A DNA stretch of 64,000 nt from contig OY829328.1 in the NCBI GenBank assembly GCA_963691655.1, positions 12,540,704-12,604,703 on the forward strand, given 5' to 3'. Each line of letters starts with the position of its first letter. Within the stretch, counting starts at the first letter, position 1. Of this stretch, positions 63,715-64,000 are shown piece after piece. The position numbers were made by a program, and so were the translations under genes. The notes under the pieces are model-generated. The model saw nothing but the letters and a program-made list of their open reading frames with translations. It had not been told where the DNA came from and ran no database searches. The DNA is from Toxonevra muliebris. Taxonomy: Eukaryota > Arthropoda > Insecta > Diptera > Pallopteridae.

Positions 63715-64000
63715 GCCACCCCTATTTTAAATCATTAAGCATAGCTGGGTTAATTTGAAATCGAACGTATGATTGGGTAGTTATGCACATTTGTATATAT
63801 GCTTCCTCCTATACATGAATTTGAGTATTTCGTTTCATATTTCATTAATTTATATGAAATGTAAATATTTTATTTGTATATTTTTTCAGTTTTTATAATT
63901 TTTTTATCCATTTAAATTCCAATTGAAAATAACGCTTTGGTTTTGTATAAATTTTTTGTTAACTGCAATGAAACTGATAACTTTAACTTTGTTTGTTTAT

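Overview
The window is AT-rich animal DNA with spliced genes, long introns, microsatellites and many decayed transposons. PHTF and thioredoxin-array gene content and transposon types point to a higher fly (Diptera, Schizophora; a tephritid-like genome is my inference). No bacterial features are present. All gene models were built by eye from splice sites, reading phase and protein motifs; none rests on a database search.

Layout. (1) 1-1612, minus strand: the 5' half of phtf (PHTF family membrane protein), five coding exons, cut by the left edge. (2) 1613-7317: intergenic, with a pogo-like element and a MITE copy. (3) 7318-45102, minus strand: one very large gene, which I equate with Drosophila l(2)01289 (CG9432) from memory. 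It encodes a secretory-pathway protein made of tandem degenerate thioredoxin-fold domains. A signal-peptide exon at 45102 and 12 further shared exons encode about nine domains. After the exon ending at 23397 the gene can take two routes: an acidic branch (23327-18180) with one 2403-base exon of about 801 Asp/Glu/Lys/Arg-rich residues, or a membrane branch (13925-7318) that adds six more domains and ends in a transmembrane helix. Two further candidate terminal exons (11482-11262 and 9992-9778) lie inside the membrane branch. All four readings stay in frame to a stop: about 2009, 1691, 1320 and 1423 residues. (4) Introns of 8-9 kb in this gene carry LINE, mariner, MITE and SINE relics. (5) 45103-64000: upstream DNA with a possible core promoter near 45649, a broken mariner-like transposon, a candidate plus-strand non-coding first exon ending at 51290, LINE remains, a tandem-repeat MITE, and a hAT-like fold-back region carrying a SINE.

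How it works together. The array gene combines thioredoxin folds, partial loss of CxxC motifs and an optional acidic tail. This recalls both protein disulfide isomerases and calsequestrin, and suggests an ER or sarcoplasmic-reticulum luminal chaperone or calcium buffer with isoform-specific ends. The phase-1 boundaries of its modules make such end-swapping possible. The function is inference; the exon structure is read directly from the sequence.
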